A stretch of DNA of 31,066 bases from a virus. Location of the stretch: positions 1 through 31,066 of IMG/VR virus record IMGVR_UViG_3300044699_000012; one strand, written 5' to 3'. The notes under the pieces were generated by a model. The model was not told the DNA's origin. It ran no database searches and saw only the letters and a list, made by a program, of their open reading frames with translations. The stretch's first letter is position 1. Every line of letters begins with the position of its first letter. Shown one piece after another: positions 1-6,577 of the stretch. The position numbers and the translations under genes are program-made.

Positions 1-257
1 CGGATATTTCTCCAAAGGTGGCTAAAAAGTTAGGAGAGTATTGCGATCTAGTATGTCGGTTTACTACGGAGTTAGATGCTGAGGGTAACGAATCCTTCAT
101 CATGCAAACTCGCGGAGACTTAAAGGTAATGGCTAAGTCTCGCATCAAGTTACTACCGACGCTTATGAAGGACACTTCCTTCAATTTAGTACACCGCGCA
201 AACATGAAACAAATCCGAGACGCTAAGGCACGAGTTAGGGAGTTAAACAGTGAGTGA
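1..257 (+). CDS. C-terminal part of a RecA/Sak4-like recombination ATPase (partial)
   Basis: The reading frame is open from the window edge (codons from base 3) and ends in TGA at 255-257, so only the last ~84 residues are present. The visible part runs from DISPKVAKKLGEYCDLVCRF through a short beta-rich stretch ending in QTRGD to a helical, basic end. This resembles the C-terminal strand-loop region of phage Sak4/RecA-like ATPases, where a 'PKV...LGEYCD' segment precedes a final beta hairpin. The Walker motifs would lie upstream, outside the window. The next gene, a ssDNA-binding protein, overlaps its end by eight bases, which fits a recombination/replication module. The family call rests on resemblance only, and another P-loop ATPase is possible. 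Confidence 0.45.
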   Translation, partial: DISPKVAKKLGEYCDLVCRFTTELDAEGNESFIMQTRGDLKVMAKSRIKLLPTLMKDTSFNLVHRANMKQIRDAKARVRELNSE

Positions 258-762
258 AAGTAGTGGGTACGTAGAGGTTGAAGGTGGACTTGCAGACTTG
301 GGTCTGGAAAGTTCAGATATTCCCGAGGTTAATGCTCAGACTGGTGTTGGCTATCACAAGGGTTTTCTTGTGGATGCAAAGTTCCTGGCTCACCCTGAGA
401 AGGGTCGGCAACTTGTTCTCACTTACAAGGTTCACCAGGAAGGTAGTAAGTGGAACGGTTCCACAAAGTCTGAGTTCATTGATGCAAACCGCAGCGACCC
501 TGTAGACAAGAAGAAGTGGCTGCGATTCCGTCTTGAGAATCTTGGCATTCCGCGTGAAAGTCAGGGTGCTCTTAACATCAAGGACCTCAAGGGAACTCCA
601 GTTTACTTCCGTATTCGGGAGAAGGCTGGTTACCTGAACATTGTTGAGGTTTCACTTGATACTGATGGTGAGTTTGATGCATCTATGGGAGTTGAGGCTA
701 CCGCTACAAGTGGAGCACATTCCCGTCCCGCAGTAGTTTCTGCCACTGAGGTAGACTACTAA
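250..762 (+). CDS. Phage single-stranded DNA-binding protein (DUF669/OB-fold type)
   Basis: This 170-residue protein starts at GTG 250, overlapping the previous stop. It has a short variable N-terminus, then a beta-rich core of about residues 28-140 with alternating strands and basic residues (GFLVDAKFL, RQLVLTYKVH, GTPVYFRIREK), then a flexible acidic tail ending in VDY. Strand pattern, length and tail match phage ssDNA-binding proteins of the DUF669-like group, which coat single strands during replication and recombination and contact partners through the tail. Its position between a RecA-like ATPase and the primase, glycosylase and polymerase genes supports this. A generic OB-fold protein is the alternative. 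Confidence 0.55.
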   Translation: MSESSGYVEVEGGLADLGLESSDIPEVNAQTGVGYHKGFLVDAKFLAHPEKGRQLVLTYKVHQEGSKWNGSTKSEFIDANRSDPVDKKKWLRFRLENLGIPRESQGALNIKDLKGTPVYFRIREKAGYLNIVEVSLDTDGEFDASMGVEATATSGAHSRPAVVSATEVDY

Positions 763-768
763 AATACC

Positions 769-836
769 CCTACCAAAGATTGGGCGGTCCGGGATTAAGT
801 TACCCACCCTGAACTGACAGGGTAATCTTTGGTAGG
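769..836 (+). ncRNA. Structured RNA element A, three-way junction upstream of tRNA-Leu
   Basis: A perfect 13-base inverted repeat (CCTACCAAAGATT at 769-781, its complement at 824-836) encloses two smaller hairpins. One is a perfect 6-bp stem (ACCCTG 806-811 with CAGGGT 818-823) around a six-base loop. The other can form between GGG (791-793 or 782-784) and CCC (803-805). The element starts six bases after the stop of the preceding gene and ends four bases before tRNA-Leu. There is no U-tract, so it is not an ordinary terminator. Whether it is a stable RNA, a processing signal or an attenuator cannot be told from the sequence. Confidence 0.55.
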
Positions 837-840
837 CTAG

Positions 841-923
841 GCCCCGAGTGGTGAAATAGGCAAACACAGTGGACTTAAAATCCGCCGACGAAAGTCTTAG
901 GGGTTCGATTCCCCTCTCGGGCA
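841..923 (+). tRNA. tRNA-Leu (anticodon TAA), with one extra C in the acceptor strand
   Basis: A class II tRNA with a 5-bp anticodon stem (GTGGA/TCCGC), loop CTTAAAA giving anticodon TAA, a variable arm (GAC-GAAA-GTC), a T arm (AGGGG-TTCGATT-CCCCT) and acceptor 3' strand CTCGGGC plus discriminator A923. No CCA is encoded. The 5' acceptor strand reads GCCCCGAG, one C more than the seven bases needed to pair with CTCGGGC. This is the same C-run expansion that breaks many protein genes here. It reads UUA, an A-ending codon. Confidence 0.9.
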
Positions 924-936
924 CGGAGGTATACTA

Positions 937-1083
937 ATGAGAGCGGAATTTATTCTTACCGTCAATGCTATTACTGAAACTGTGGTTATTCAATGTGCGA
1001 TGTGTACTGTCTCACAAGACCTCGGAAATCCAATGTTAACCGACGCGATTCTTTGGGCGAGAACACATGTCTGCAAGATGTGA
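937..1083 (+). CDS. Small cysteine-containing protein, 48 residues
   Basis: The gene starts at ATG 937 behind a strong ribosome binding site (GGAGG at 925-929), immediately after tRNA-Leu. The protein begins MRAEFILTVNAITETVV and has a CxxC pair (CAMC, about residues 20-23) plus a late cysteine in HVCKM, hinting at metal binding. Its last bases overlap the next small gene, which starts at 1067 in another frame. Two tiny Cys-rich genes ahead of the glycosylase gene are typical of phage early regions. Function is unknown. Confidence 0.55.
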   Translation: MRAEFILTVNAITETVVIQCAMCTVSQDLGNPMLTDAILWARTHVCKM

Positions 1084-1213
1084 ATGGTGTAGATTAGACA
1101 AGACTAGTCACAAGAAATGTACAGGATTCTTTTATGCTAACACTGGCCCCGGACAATTTAAATGGAAGAAATGTGACTGTGATGACGGAGAGCATCCAGC
1201 AAGATACTCTTGA
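1067..1213 (+). CDS. Small zinc-finger-like protein, 48 residues
   Basis: ATG 1067 lies inside the end of the preceding gene and the frame closes with TGA at 1211-1213, inside the start of the glycosylase gene. The protein opens MSARCEWCRLDKTSHKKC and later has KKCDCDDGEH, giving CxxC, a further Cys, then CxC and histidines. This is a plausible zinc-binding knuckle of the kind common in small actinophage proteins. The overlaps on both sides suggest translational coupling. No specific function is claimed. Confidence 0.55.
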   Translation: MSARCEWCRLDKTSHKKCTGFFYANTGPGQFKWKKCDCDDGEHPARYS

Positions 1214-1752
1214 TCGTATTTACATGGAGTACGATTCAGACCCTTCTTTTTTACACTTGCGTAAAGATGCCAAGCAATTAATTAGAGGTAACGGTCCTAG
1301 TGATCCTTTAATTGTATTCATCGGTGAGGCACCTGGTAAACAAGAAGACGAATCTGGCGTTCCTTTTACTGGAAACTCAGGAGAACTTCTAGACGAATTA
1401 CTGCGCGAGATTGGAGTGAATCGCTCCGATGTATTCATCACCAATATTCCTCAAGTACCGACCTAAAGATAATAGAGATCCATCATGGGGTGAAATTACT
1501 GCGAGCAAACCCTATCTCGATAGAGAACTCAGTCTCCTTGACTGCGACATTATATGTACTTTGGGAAGGCACTCTCTATCGGTATTCTTTCCTGAGTTAC
1601 AACTAAACACTACACACGGCAAAGCAATCCACAAGAACGGCAAGTTTTACATTCCTCTTTACCATCCTGCAAGGGCTTTGTACAAACCGTCAGTGAAAGC
1701 CAATTCTCATCCAAGACTTTCCAAGCAATTGGGAGAGTCATTGATTCACTGA
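1182..1752 (+). CDS. Uracil-DNA glycosylase, family 4-like, lacking Fe-S cysteines (frame interrupted)
   Basis: With one base restored the protein is 189 residues and starts MTESIQQDTLDR at ATG 1182. It carries the family 4 signature: motif A GEAPGKQEDESGVPFTG, then RSDVFITNI-LKYRPKDNRDP, LGRHSLSVFFPE and motif B LYHPARALY. Such enzymes flip out and excise uracil from DNA. The frame breaks at the CC of 1449-1450. Removing one C joins ITNI to LKYRP exactly as the family requires. The four cysteines that bind the 4Fe-4S cluster in classical family 4 enzymes are absent: the motif after ITN reads KYRP, not KCRP, and no Cys is seen at the other positions. A family 5-like or divergent phage group is possible. 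Confidence 0.72.
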
Positions 1753-1763
1753 ATACCTAAACT

Positions 1764-1855
1764 CCTACAGGAAAGGACGGCGAGATGCAAGCCGCGAATA
1801 GTAATGCAGTGAGAAAATAGCATGCTCACAGAAGACATTACGCCTTTCCTGTAGG
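1764..1855 (+). ncRNA. Structured RNA element B, three-way junction upstream of tRNA-Gln
   Basis: A perfect 13-base inverted repeat (CCTACAGGAAAGG at 1764-1776, complement at 1843-1855) encloses two arms. The first is hairpin CGGC/GCCG (1778-1781 with 1791-1794). The second is stem GTAATG/CATTAC (1801-1806 with 1836-1841) containing a nested hairpin GTGAG/CTCAC (1809-1813 with 1825-1829). Nearly the whole segment is paired. It follows the glycosylase stop by 11 bases and ends five bases before tRNA-Gln. No ORF or U-tract is present. Each end of the closing stem is a copy of the CCTACAGG octamer repeated across the window. It matches no RNA class I recognise. Confidence 0.65.
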
Positions 1856-1860
1856 TTAAT

Positions 1861-1930
1861 GCCTCATAGTGTAATTGGCAACACATCAGATTTTGGTTCT
1901 GATATTTCAGGTTCGAGTCCTGATGAGGCA
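1861..1930 (+). tRNA. tRNA-Gln (anticodon TTG)
   Basis: The acceptor stem is GCCTCAT (1861-1867) with ATGAGGC (1923-1929). The anticodon stem-loop is ATCAGA-TTTTGGT-TCTGAT with anticodon TTG, the T arm is CAGG-TTCGAGT-CCTG, and the D arm is short. The discriminator is A1930 and CCA is not encoded. It lies five bases after RNA element B and 13 bases before tRNA-Lys. It decodes CAA. Confidence 0.92.
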
Positions 1931-1943
1931 GCGAATAATACAA

Positions 1944-2015
1944 GGGCCTAAAGCATTGGTGGAGATGCAGCGGACTTTTAATCCGCGGAACAGGGTTCGA
2001 CTCCCTGTGGGCCTA
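1944..2015 (+). tRNA. tRNA-Lys (anticodon TTT)
   Basis: The acceptor GGGCCTA (1944-1950) pairs with TGGGCCT (2008-2014) using two G-U pairs. The anticodon arm is GCGGA-CTTTTAA-TCCGC with anticodon TTT, and the T arm is CAGGG-TTCGACT-CCCTG. The discriminator is A2015 and CCA is not encoded. It lies just upstream of the primase-helicase gene and decodes AAA. Confidence 0.9.
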
Positions 2016-2035
2016 CATTAAAGAAAGGGGTATAA

Positions 2036-3807
2036 GTGTTGGAGATTGTGCAGGGATCAGAGAGTGATCTGCTGCAATTCCTAGACTTTATGTATGGGAA
2101 TCAGGAGGGCTATGTTTATACCTCTACTAAGGACATTAACGAGGACGACCCTAAGAAAGCATGGCGACGTCACTTCTATGAGTGGCCTAAAGATAGACCC
2201 GTAATGGTTGAACATATCAAAGCAGCAGGAGAAACCCTTGATATCTATATTGCTCCTGCGATGTTTTCCAATCAAGATAGTTCGAAAGGTTCAGTCAAAG
2301 GCTCTCATGTATTTTGGGTAGACTTAGATGGTAAAATTCCTGATGATCTGGGGGACATTCCTGCGCCTTCTTTAGTTGTTCAATCCTCTAATGAAAACAG
2401 ACAGCACTGGTATTGGCGTGTTGAAGAATTCATTAATGATATCCCTCTAATTGAGAAGGTAAATCGTGGACTTGCTTACGCCTTGGGAGCCGATGTATCT
2501 GGATGGGACGCAAATCAGGTATTGCGTCCCCCTGAGACTTTCAATCACAAAAGGCAGAGGCCCGTCGTATTGCTTGCACTTTCGCCGTGGTCTGTCAATC
2601 CTAGTTCTTTTGGCGCGATACCCGAACCGCCAAAGCCTGAAACTGAGTTCAGTCTTAATGACCTCCTTGACTCAGCGCTTATCATCTCAAAATATGAGTG
2701 GCCCAAACAGGCTTTTAATTTGTATCGCACCCAGGTGCAAAATCTTTCACACAAAGAAGGACGTTCCGGCGCTTTAATGCAGGTTGCCTATTTCTGCTGC
2801 GAAATGGGGATGAATGACCAAGAAGCGTTTACTATCCTATACAACGCAGATGAAAGATGGGGGAAGTTTAAGGACCGTCCAGATAGGGCGAGGCGTCTTA
2901 ACGATATCATTGTTAAGGCTCGAATCAAACACCCGTATAATCTTACGCTTAAAGTCCGCGACCTACCTGTATTTGGGTTTAGTGACTTTCTCAAGACTGA
3001 GGTTAGCATCGAATGGGTAATTCCAGGAATGTTAGAACAGTCAGGTCAAATGTTAATCTCGGCCGCACCAGGAGTGGGGAAATCACGGCTATCTCTAAGC
3101 GCAGGCATAAGATTAGCACTTGGGACGCAACTTTCTTCACTACGATATTACAGAACCAAGGAAGTCGATATACTTCTCCTTGGAAATGGGTTTCGCACAA
3201 CTGCTTTATTTCTTGGAGAAGATGGGGAAATCTTATACCAAGGAAGATATACAACTTTTGCAAGAAAACTTGCTAGTCGTGCCGTTAGGCGAAGCATTAT
3301 ACTTAGACAAGCAAGCCGGCCAAAAATTAGTGGAAGAATCAATTCAAAAACACGAACCCAAGGGTATCATCTTTGATTCTCTTTCTCGTACTACCTACTA
3401 AGAGTGTGAATGATGAAGAAAGCCTTAAGGCTATCATGGACTGGGATGCTACTGTCCGCAATCGTTTTGGAATTTTTAGTTGGTATGTACACCATAATCG
3501 GAAAGCAACCGTGGGTAATAAACGCCCTAAGTCTCTTGACGATCTCCTTGGTGCCACAGTTATTGCTGCTAACTGTACTTCAGCATATACCCTCTGGCGA
3601 GAAAAACCAACAGACACTGAAGTAGAAATGATTAATGTCAAACAACGTATGGGTGAGACTGAACACCCGTACTTTATTACTAGTAGTCCTGATCTTTCAT
3701 GGGTTGAAAGAGGCATCCTTAGTGACGAGATTGAATACGAAACAAACCTGCTAGGTCTTGCCTCTACCACTCCACCTGATCCTAATAACACTACACTAGG
3801 TTTCTAG
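2036..3807 (+). CDS. Replicative primase-helicase: AEP/RepB-like primase fused to RepA-like ATPase (frame interrupted twice)
   Basis: The gene starts at GTG 2036 behind AGAAAGGGG and would encode 589 residues once two bases are corrected. The N-terminal ~200 residues look like an archaeo-eukaryotic primase: HVFWVDLDG supplies metal-binding acidics, followed by SSNENRQHWYWR and VLRPPETFNHK. A helical linker (GRSGALMQVAYF...) leads to a RecA-fold helicase with Walker A SAAPGVGKSRLSL and a Walker B-like GIIFDSLSRT. It would prime and unwind DNA at the fork. The frame breaks at the GGG of 3122-3124 and the CC of 3394-3395. One base less at each gives LALGRNFLHYDIT and DSLSRTTTKSVNDEE, restoring a continuous RepA-like domain. 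The exonuclease gene follows after one base. Confidence 0.7.
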
Positions 3808-3808
3808 T

Positions 3809-4367
3809 ATGGATAGAGATGAATTCGATTTCCATCTAAGAGGGATTGAAGGATTACGATGGGCCAATTGGAGCAGATACGGAGAACTCTGGAACAGTTA
3901 GAGCAGCAGAACTCTGGTCTGGAACACACTATGCTACTGGATTTAGCCTTGCTTATCCAAACAAACACGGTCGCCTTTTATCAGGATACTTTCCGTGGAG
4001 GCACGAGGACGATAACTGTCCGAATGATTGGCTCTACGAAATTTCACCAATTCTTACTGAGCGAAAGTTAATCTTTCACAACGCACACATTGATATGGCG
4101 GCTATGTCTACCCTCGGAATTGAAATTGTAATACCACCCTTTGACACTACTGTCATGGCTCACATGTGTAATGAAGAGTTCCCCAGCAAGAAACTAGACT
4201 GGCTCTCCAAGTTCATTCTTAAAGAAGCCAAAGAAGAGATACCTAAAAAGTGGCTTCAATGGGGATGGGATCAAATCCCTCCTCAAGTAATGGAACCTTA
4301 TGCAAGAAAAGACGCTGAACTAGCATACAAACTATGGAAGATTTTCTACAGGGAGATGCAACCTTAA
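3809..4367 (+). CDS. 3'-5' exonuclease subunit/domain of a split family A DNA polymerase (frame interrupted)
   Basis: This 185-residue DnaQ-like exonuclease has all three motifs. Exo I is GADTE (after DYDGPI), Exo II is FHNAHIDMAAM, and Exo III is YARKDAELAYKLW near the C-terminus. It would proofread for the polymerase encoded at 4540-5760. The likely start is ATG 3809, one base after the previous stop. The frame breaks at GGG 3842-3844, and one G less gives MDRDEFDFHLRGLKDYDGPIGADTE. A TTG at 3846 is an alternative start. The gene ends just after Exo III, where phage polymerases normally continue into the polymerase domain, with TAATG overlapping the next small gene. That stop is not explained by an indel, so the split looks genuine. 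Confidence 0.7.
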
Positions 4368-4540
4368 TGGGACGCTATCAATTGCGCTTTGAAGTTATTG
4401 GTTCCCGGTCTGCTCATAATTCTTTGCAAGATGAGTTAGACAAAGCCAAATGGGATTGGCTTGTAAAAGAGATTAAGCGACTTATGGAGCAGTCAGACTA
4501 TCAATCTTTAGACTTAACTTGGTCTGAATCGAGTCTTTAA
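4367..4540 (+). CDS. Small protein inserted between exonuclease and polymerase genes, 57 residues
   Basis: The gene starts within TAATG at 4365-4369 and ends within TAATG at 4538-4542, so it is coupled to the genes on both sides. The protein begins MGRYQLRFEVIGSRSAHN and continues with a charged, Trp-containing helical stretch (DELDKAKWDWLVKEIKRL) and an acidic end. It has no homing endonuclease motif and no cysteines. An N-terminal strand followed by a long helix suggests a small alpha/beta fold. Its place between the halves of a split polymerase suggests, without proof, a role at the replisome. I do not recognise the family. Confidence 0.6.
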   Translation: MGRYQLRFEVIGSRSAHNSLQDELDKAKWDWLVKEIKRLMEQSDYQSLDLTWSESSL

Positions 4541-5760
4541 TGGGGCAGGATCTTCTCAAACTTCTCCCTGTAGAAGAAGAATTCATGATGTCTCTTTATC
4601 GTATGATGAGACGAGGTATTAAAGTTGACACAGACCGCGCGCAAGGACTGCTTTTGCAGGGCGAAGAACGTATGTCCACTATCGCTGAATCAATCGGGTT
4701 CCGTCCTAGTGAGGTTAGTCAACTGCTCCATTTTTACTTAACGAACTCCAATTGCCGGTACTCAAGCGATCTGCAAAGACGGGTAAACCCTCCTTCGACA
4801 AATCCTGTAATGGAGGAGTACGAACTTTTATTGGAGATGAAGGAAGATGAAGATCCTGTCATCCAACAAATACTGGAATTTCGTGGTTGGCAAAAAGCGT
4901 GTTCGAGTTTTTATAGCCCGTACCTCAGGTTACTCTCACCCGATGGACGACTTCGGTGCAGTTTTAACATGCATGGTACAAAAACCGGACGGCTTAGTAG
5001 TTCGATTCCAAATCTCCAACAGATTCCGCGCAAAGGAACAAAAGCCTGGAATATTTTTACGAAAATTTGCCTCATTGCGGAAGATGGTTGGGACCTTATT
5101 GAGTTCGACTACAAGACACTCGAATTCCGACTCGCGGCTGTTTACGCCAAAGACATTGAACTTATTTCGCGCATCAATGATGGGCAGGACCTCCATCAAG
5201 CCACAGTAGAAATGATTAAGGAAGCGGTGAAGTTACAGTATGAGCGACAGCGCATCAAAACCACCAACTTCCTCAAATTGTACGGTGGAGGTCGTGATAA
5301 ACTTGCACTCCAACTTAAAGTTAAGGCGCACAAAAGACAAGATGATACCTGTGTGTGTGATTCATGTGTCACTAATAAAGCGTGGAATAACACTTTCACT
5401 TCCATGCGCCGAGTAATGTTTGATGTTCAACAGAGAGCCGAAGAAAGACATTTTGTAAAATACTGGACAGGAAGGAAAAAGCATTATGGGACGTATTGGA
5501 ACAAGGGCGAAGAACACAAAGCATTCAACGCTCTTTGTCAAGGGGGTGGGGCTGAAGTCACTAAGAATTCTTTGGTTCGACTTAGAGATTTGGAAAGAGA
5601 AACTGTTGCACGCCCCGTACTCACAGTACACGATTCTCTTGTTTGGGAAATCAGGAAAGATGCTGTGGAGGAGTTCATTCCTCAAATCCGAGAAGTAATG
5701 GAAGACTATTCTTTTTCAGTTAAAATGGAAGTTGACGCTCACAAATGGGGAGAAGGATAA
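4540..5760 (+). CDS. DNA polymerase I-like (family A) polymerase subunit (two compensating frame breaks)
   Basis: A 406-residue polymerase domain without exonuclease. It begins MGQDLLKLLPVEEEFMMSLY and has RGIKVD, the template contact region TGRLSSSIPNLQQIP, motif A EFDYKTLEFR, motif B RQRIKTTNFLKLYGGG and motif C VHDSLVWEI, where Ser replaces the usual Glu. Between B and C lies a small cysteine cluster (CVCDSC), a possible metal knuckle. Bases 4731-4804 read in the wrong frame. Adding a T to the run at 4731-4735 and removing a C at 4804-4805 yields LLNELQLPVLKRSAKTGK and FDKSVMEEYE, which match the family. It is coupled by TAATG to genes on both sides. Confidence 0.85.
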   Translation: MGQDLLKLLPVEEEFMMSLYRMMRRGIKVDTDRAQGLLLQGEERMSTIAESIGFRPSEVSQLLHFYLTNSNCRYSSDLQRRVNPPSTNPVMEEYELLLEMKEDEDPVIQQILEFRGWQKACSSFYSPYLRLLSPDGRLRCSFNMHGTKTGRLSSSIPNLQQIPRKGTKAWNIFTKICLIAEDGWDLIEFDYKTLEFRLAAVYAKDIELISRINDGQDLHQATVEMIKEAVKLQYERQRIKTTNFLKLYGGGRDKLALQLKVKAHKRQDDTCVCDSCVTNKAWNNTFTSMRRVMFDVQQRAEERHFVKYWTGRKKHYGTYWNKGEEHKAFNALCQGGGAEVTKNSLVRLRDLERETVARPVLTVHDSLVWEIRKDAVEEFIPQIREVMEDYSFSVKMEVDAHKWGEG

Positions 5761-5993
5761 TGACAAGTAACGTATCGAAGAATGTTTTCGAGGTAGACAT
5801 TCGATCTGAGCCGTTTAATCCTGATGAGAACTCACTTCCTGATGTTCTCGAAATGATTAATGAGGCACTCGAAGAATTCAAGAAGGAGGTTAACGGGAGG
5901 CGTATTAACTTCCCGTCATTACAGTGTTCAATCATTCCGATTTCAGATGGTGATAAATACTTCTGGATCGGCTGTTCTTTACAGGAGTTCTGA
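5760..5993 (+). CDS. Hypothetical acidic protein, 77 residues
   Basis: It starts at ATG 5760 inside the polymerase stop (TAATG) and ends with TGA overlapping the next ATG. The protein starts MTSNVSKNVFEVDIRSEPF, has a helix of about residues 25-45 rich in Glu and Leu, and ends in a beta-rich part (SIIPISDGDKYFWIGCSL). It is not recognised. Tight coupling to the polymerase suggests an early replication-linked role. Confidence 0.55.
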   Translation: MTSNVSKNVFEVDIRSEPFNPDENSLPDVLEMINEALEEFKKEVNGRRINFPSLQCSIIPISDGDKYFWIGCSLQEF

Positions 5994-6160
5994 TGGGTGC
6001 TCAGCATTATCGAGGTATGATTGTATGGACAGCTTCTAACGGTAAAACCCAAATGTATGCCATAGAACAAGTAAATCCAGAAAAACTGGTTGAAGCCTTA
6101 ATGGGACTATGTTCTCCTGATCAGATTACTTCTTTAGAGATTAAAAAGGTAGGAGCATGA
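5993..6160 (+). CDS. Small hypothetical protein, 55 residues
   Basis: It starts at ATG 5993 (TGATG with the preceding stop) and ends at TGA 6158-6160 overlapping the start of the RuvC-like gene (ATGA). The sequence begins MGAQHYRGMIVWTASNGK, alternating strands with a helix (EKLVEALMGL), and ends in KKVGA. It has no recognised motif. The double coupling supports a real gene. Confidence 0.5.
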   Translation: MGAQHYRGMIVWTASNGKTQMYAIEQVNPEKLVEALMGLCSPDQITSLEIKKVGA

Positions 6161-6577
6161 CCTATCTTTTTCTTGATCCAGGTGGTGATACAGGCTGGGC
6201 TGAGTTTGCAGTCAGCGGTCAATTCTTAGATATGGGGTATGTCAATTGCCGTAAACCTAACCTAACAAACATCACAGAACTTCTAAACGATAAACTGCCA
6301 AGTCACATTATCTGTGAGGATTTTTACCTTCGTCCAAACATGGCTAAGGTATTAATCTGGAATAGTCTCGATACACTAAGACTTATCGGCATGGTTCAAG
6401 GTTGGGCCTACGCTTTACAAAATGATTTCAAACTACAGCAGCCTGCATCAAAAACTATGGGATACAAGTATTGGGGTAAGTCCTCCACTTCCAAAATCTA
6501 ATCCTTTGAACCACGCCTATGATGCAACTGCTCACGGTTTCTACTACTTAGTTAAGAATGGAGTCCGTGTACCGTGA
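6157..6577 (+). CDS. RuvC-like Holliday junction resolvase (frame interrupted)
   Basis: With one base restored this is 139 residues with the RNase H-like fold of phage RuvC-type nucleases. The first strand has the catalytic Asp in LFLDPGGDTGWAEF, the central acidic position is in IICEDFYLRP, and the C-terminal Asp is in NHAYDATAHGFYYL. Such enzymes resolve branched DNA before packaging. The frame is broken at CC 6482-6483. Removing one C joins YKYWGKS to PLPKSNPLNHAYDA and recovers the last catalytic residue. The gene overlaps its neighbours by ATGA (6157) and GTGA (6574). Confidence 0.68.

Noticed and set aside
769-836. RNA element A as a Rho-independent terminator of the ssDNA-binding protein gene.
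   Set aside because: No U-tract follows the stem. It ends four bases before tRNA-Leu, and the stem is AT-rich at its inner end.
1440-1460. Programmed +1 frameshifting or quadruplet decoding by the phage tRNAs, because several breaks lie at N-CC-T contexts.
   Set aside because: Breaks are better explained by run-length changes: removing one base of the adjacent C or G run fits every +1 site, other sites need a base added, and tRNA-Leu carries the same defect.
1669-1700. Antisense late promoter (AAAGCCCTTGCAG, then 17 bases and TAAAAC).
   Set aside because: The -10 does not fit TANNNT, it points into the glycosylase gene antisense with no leftward gene to serve, and the block encodes conserved HPARAL.
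1764-1855. RNA element B as a hammerhead ribozyme.
   Set aside because: The conserved core (CUGANGA paired with GAAA at the junction) is absent, although three stems are present.
4367-4540. The insert between polymerase halves as a homing endonuclease or intron.
   Set aside because: It is too short, has no LAGLIDADG, GIY-YIG or HNH motif, and has TAATG coupling on both sides.
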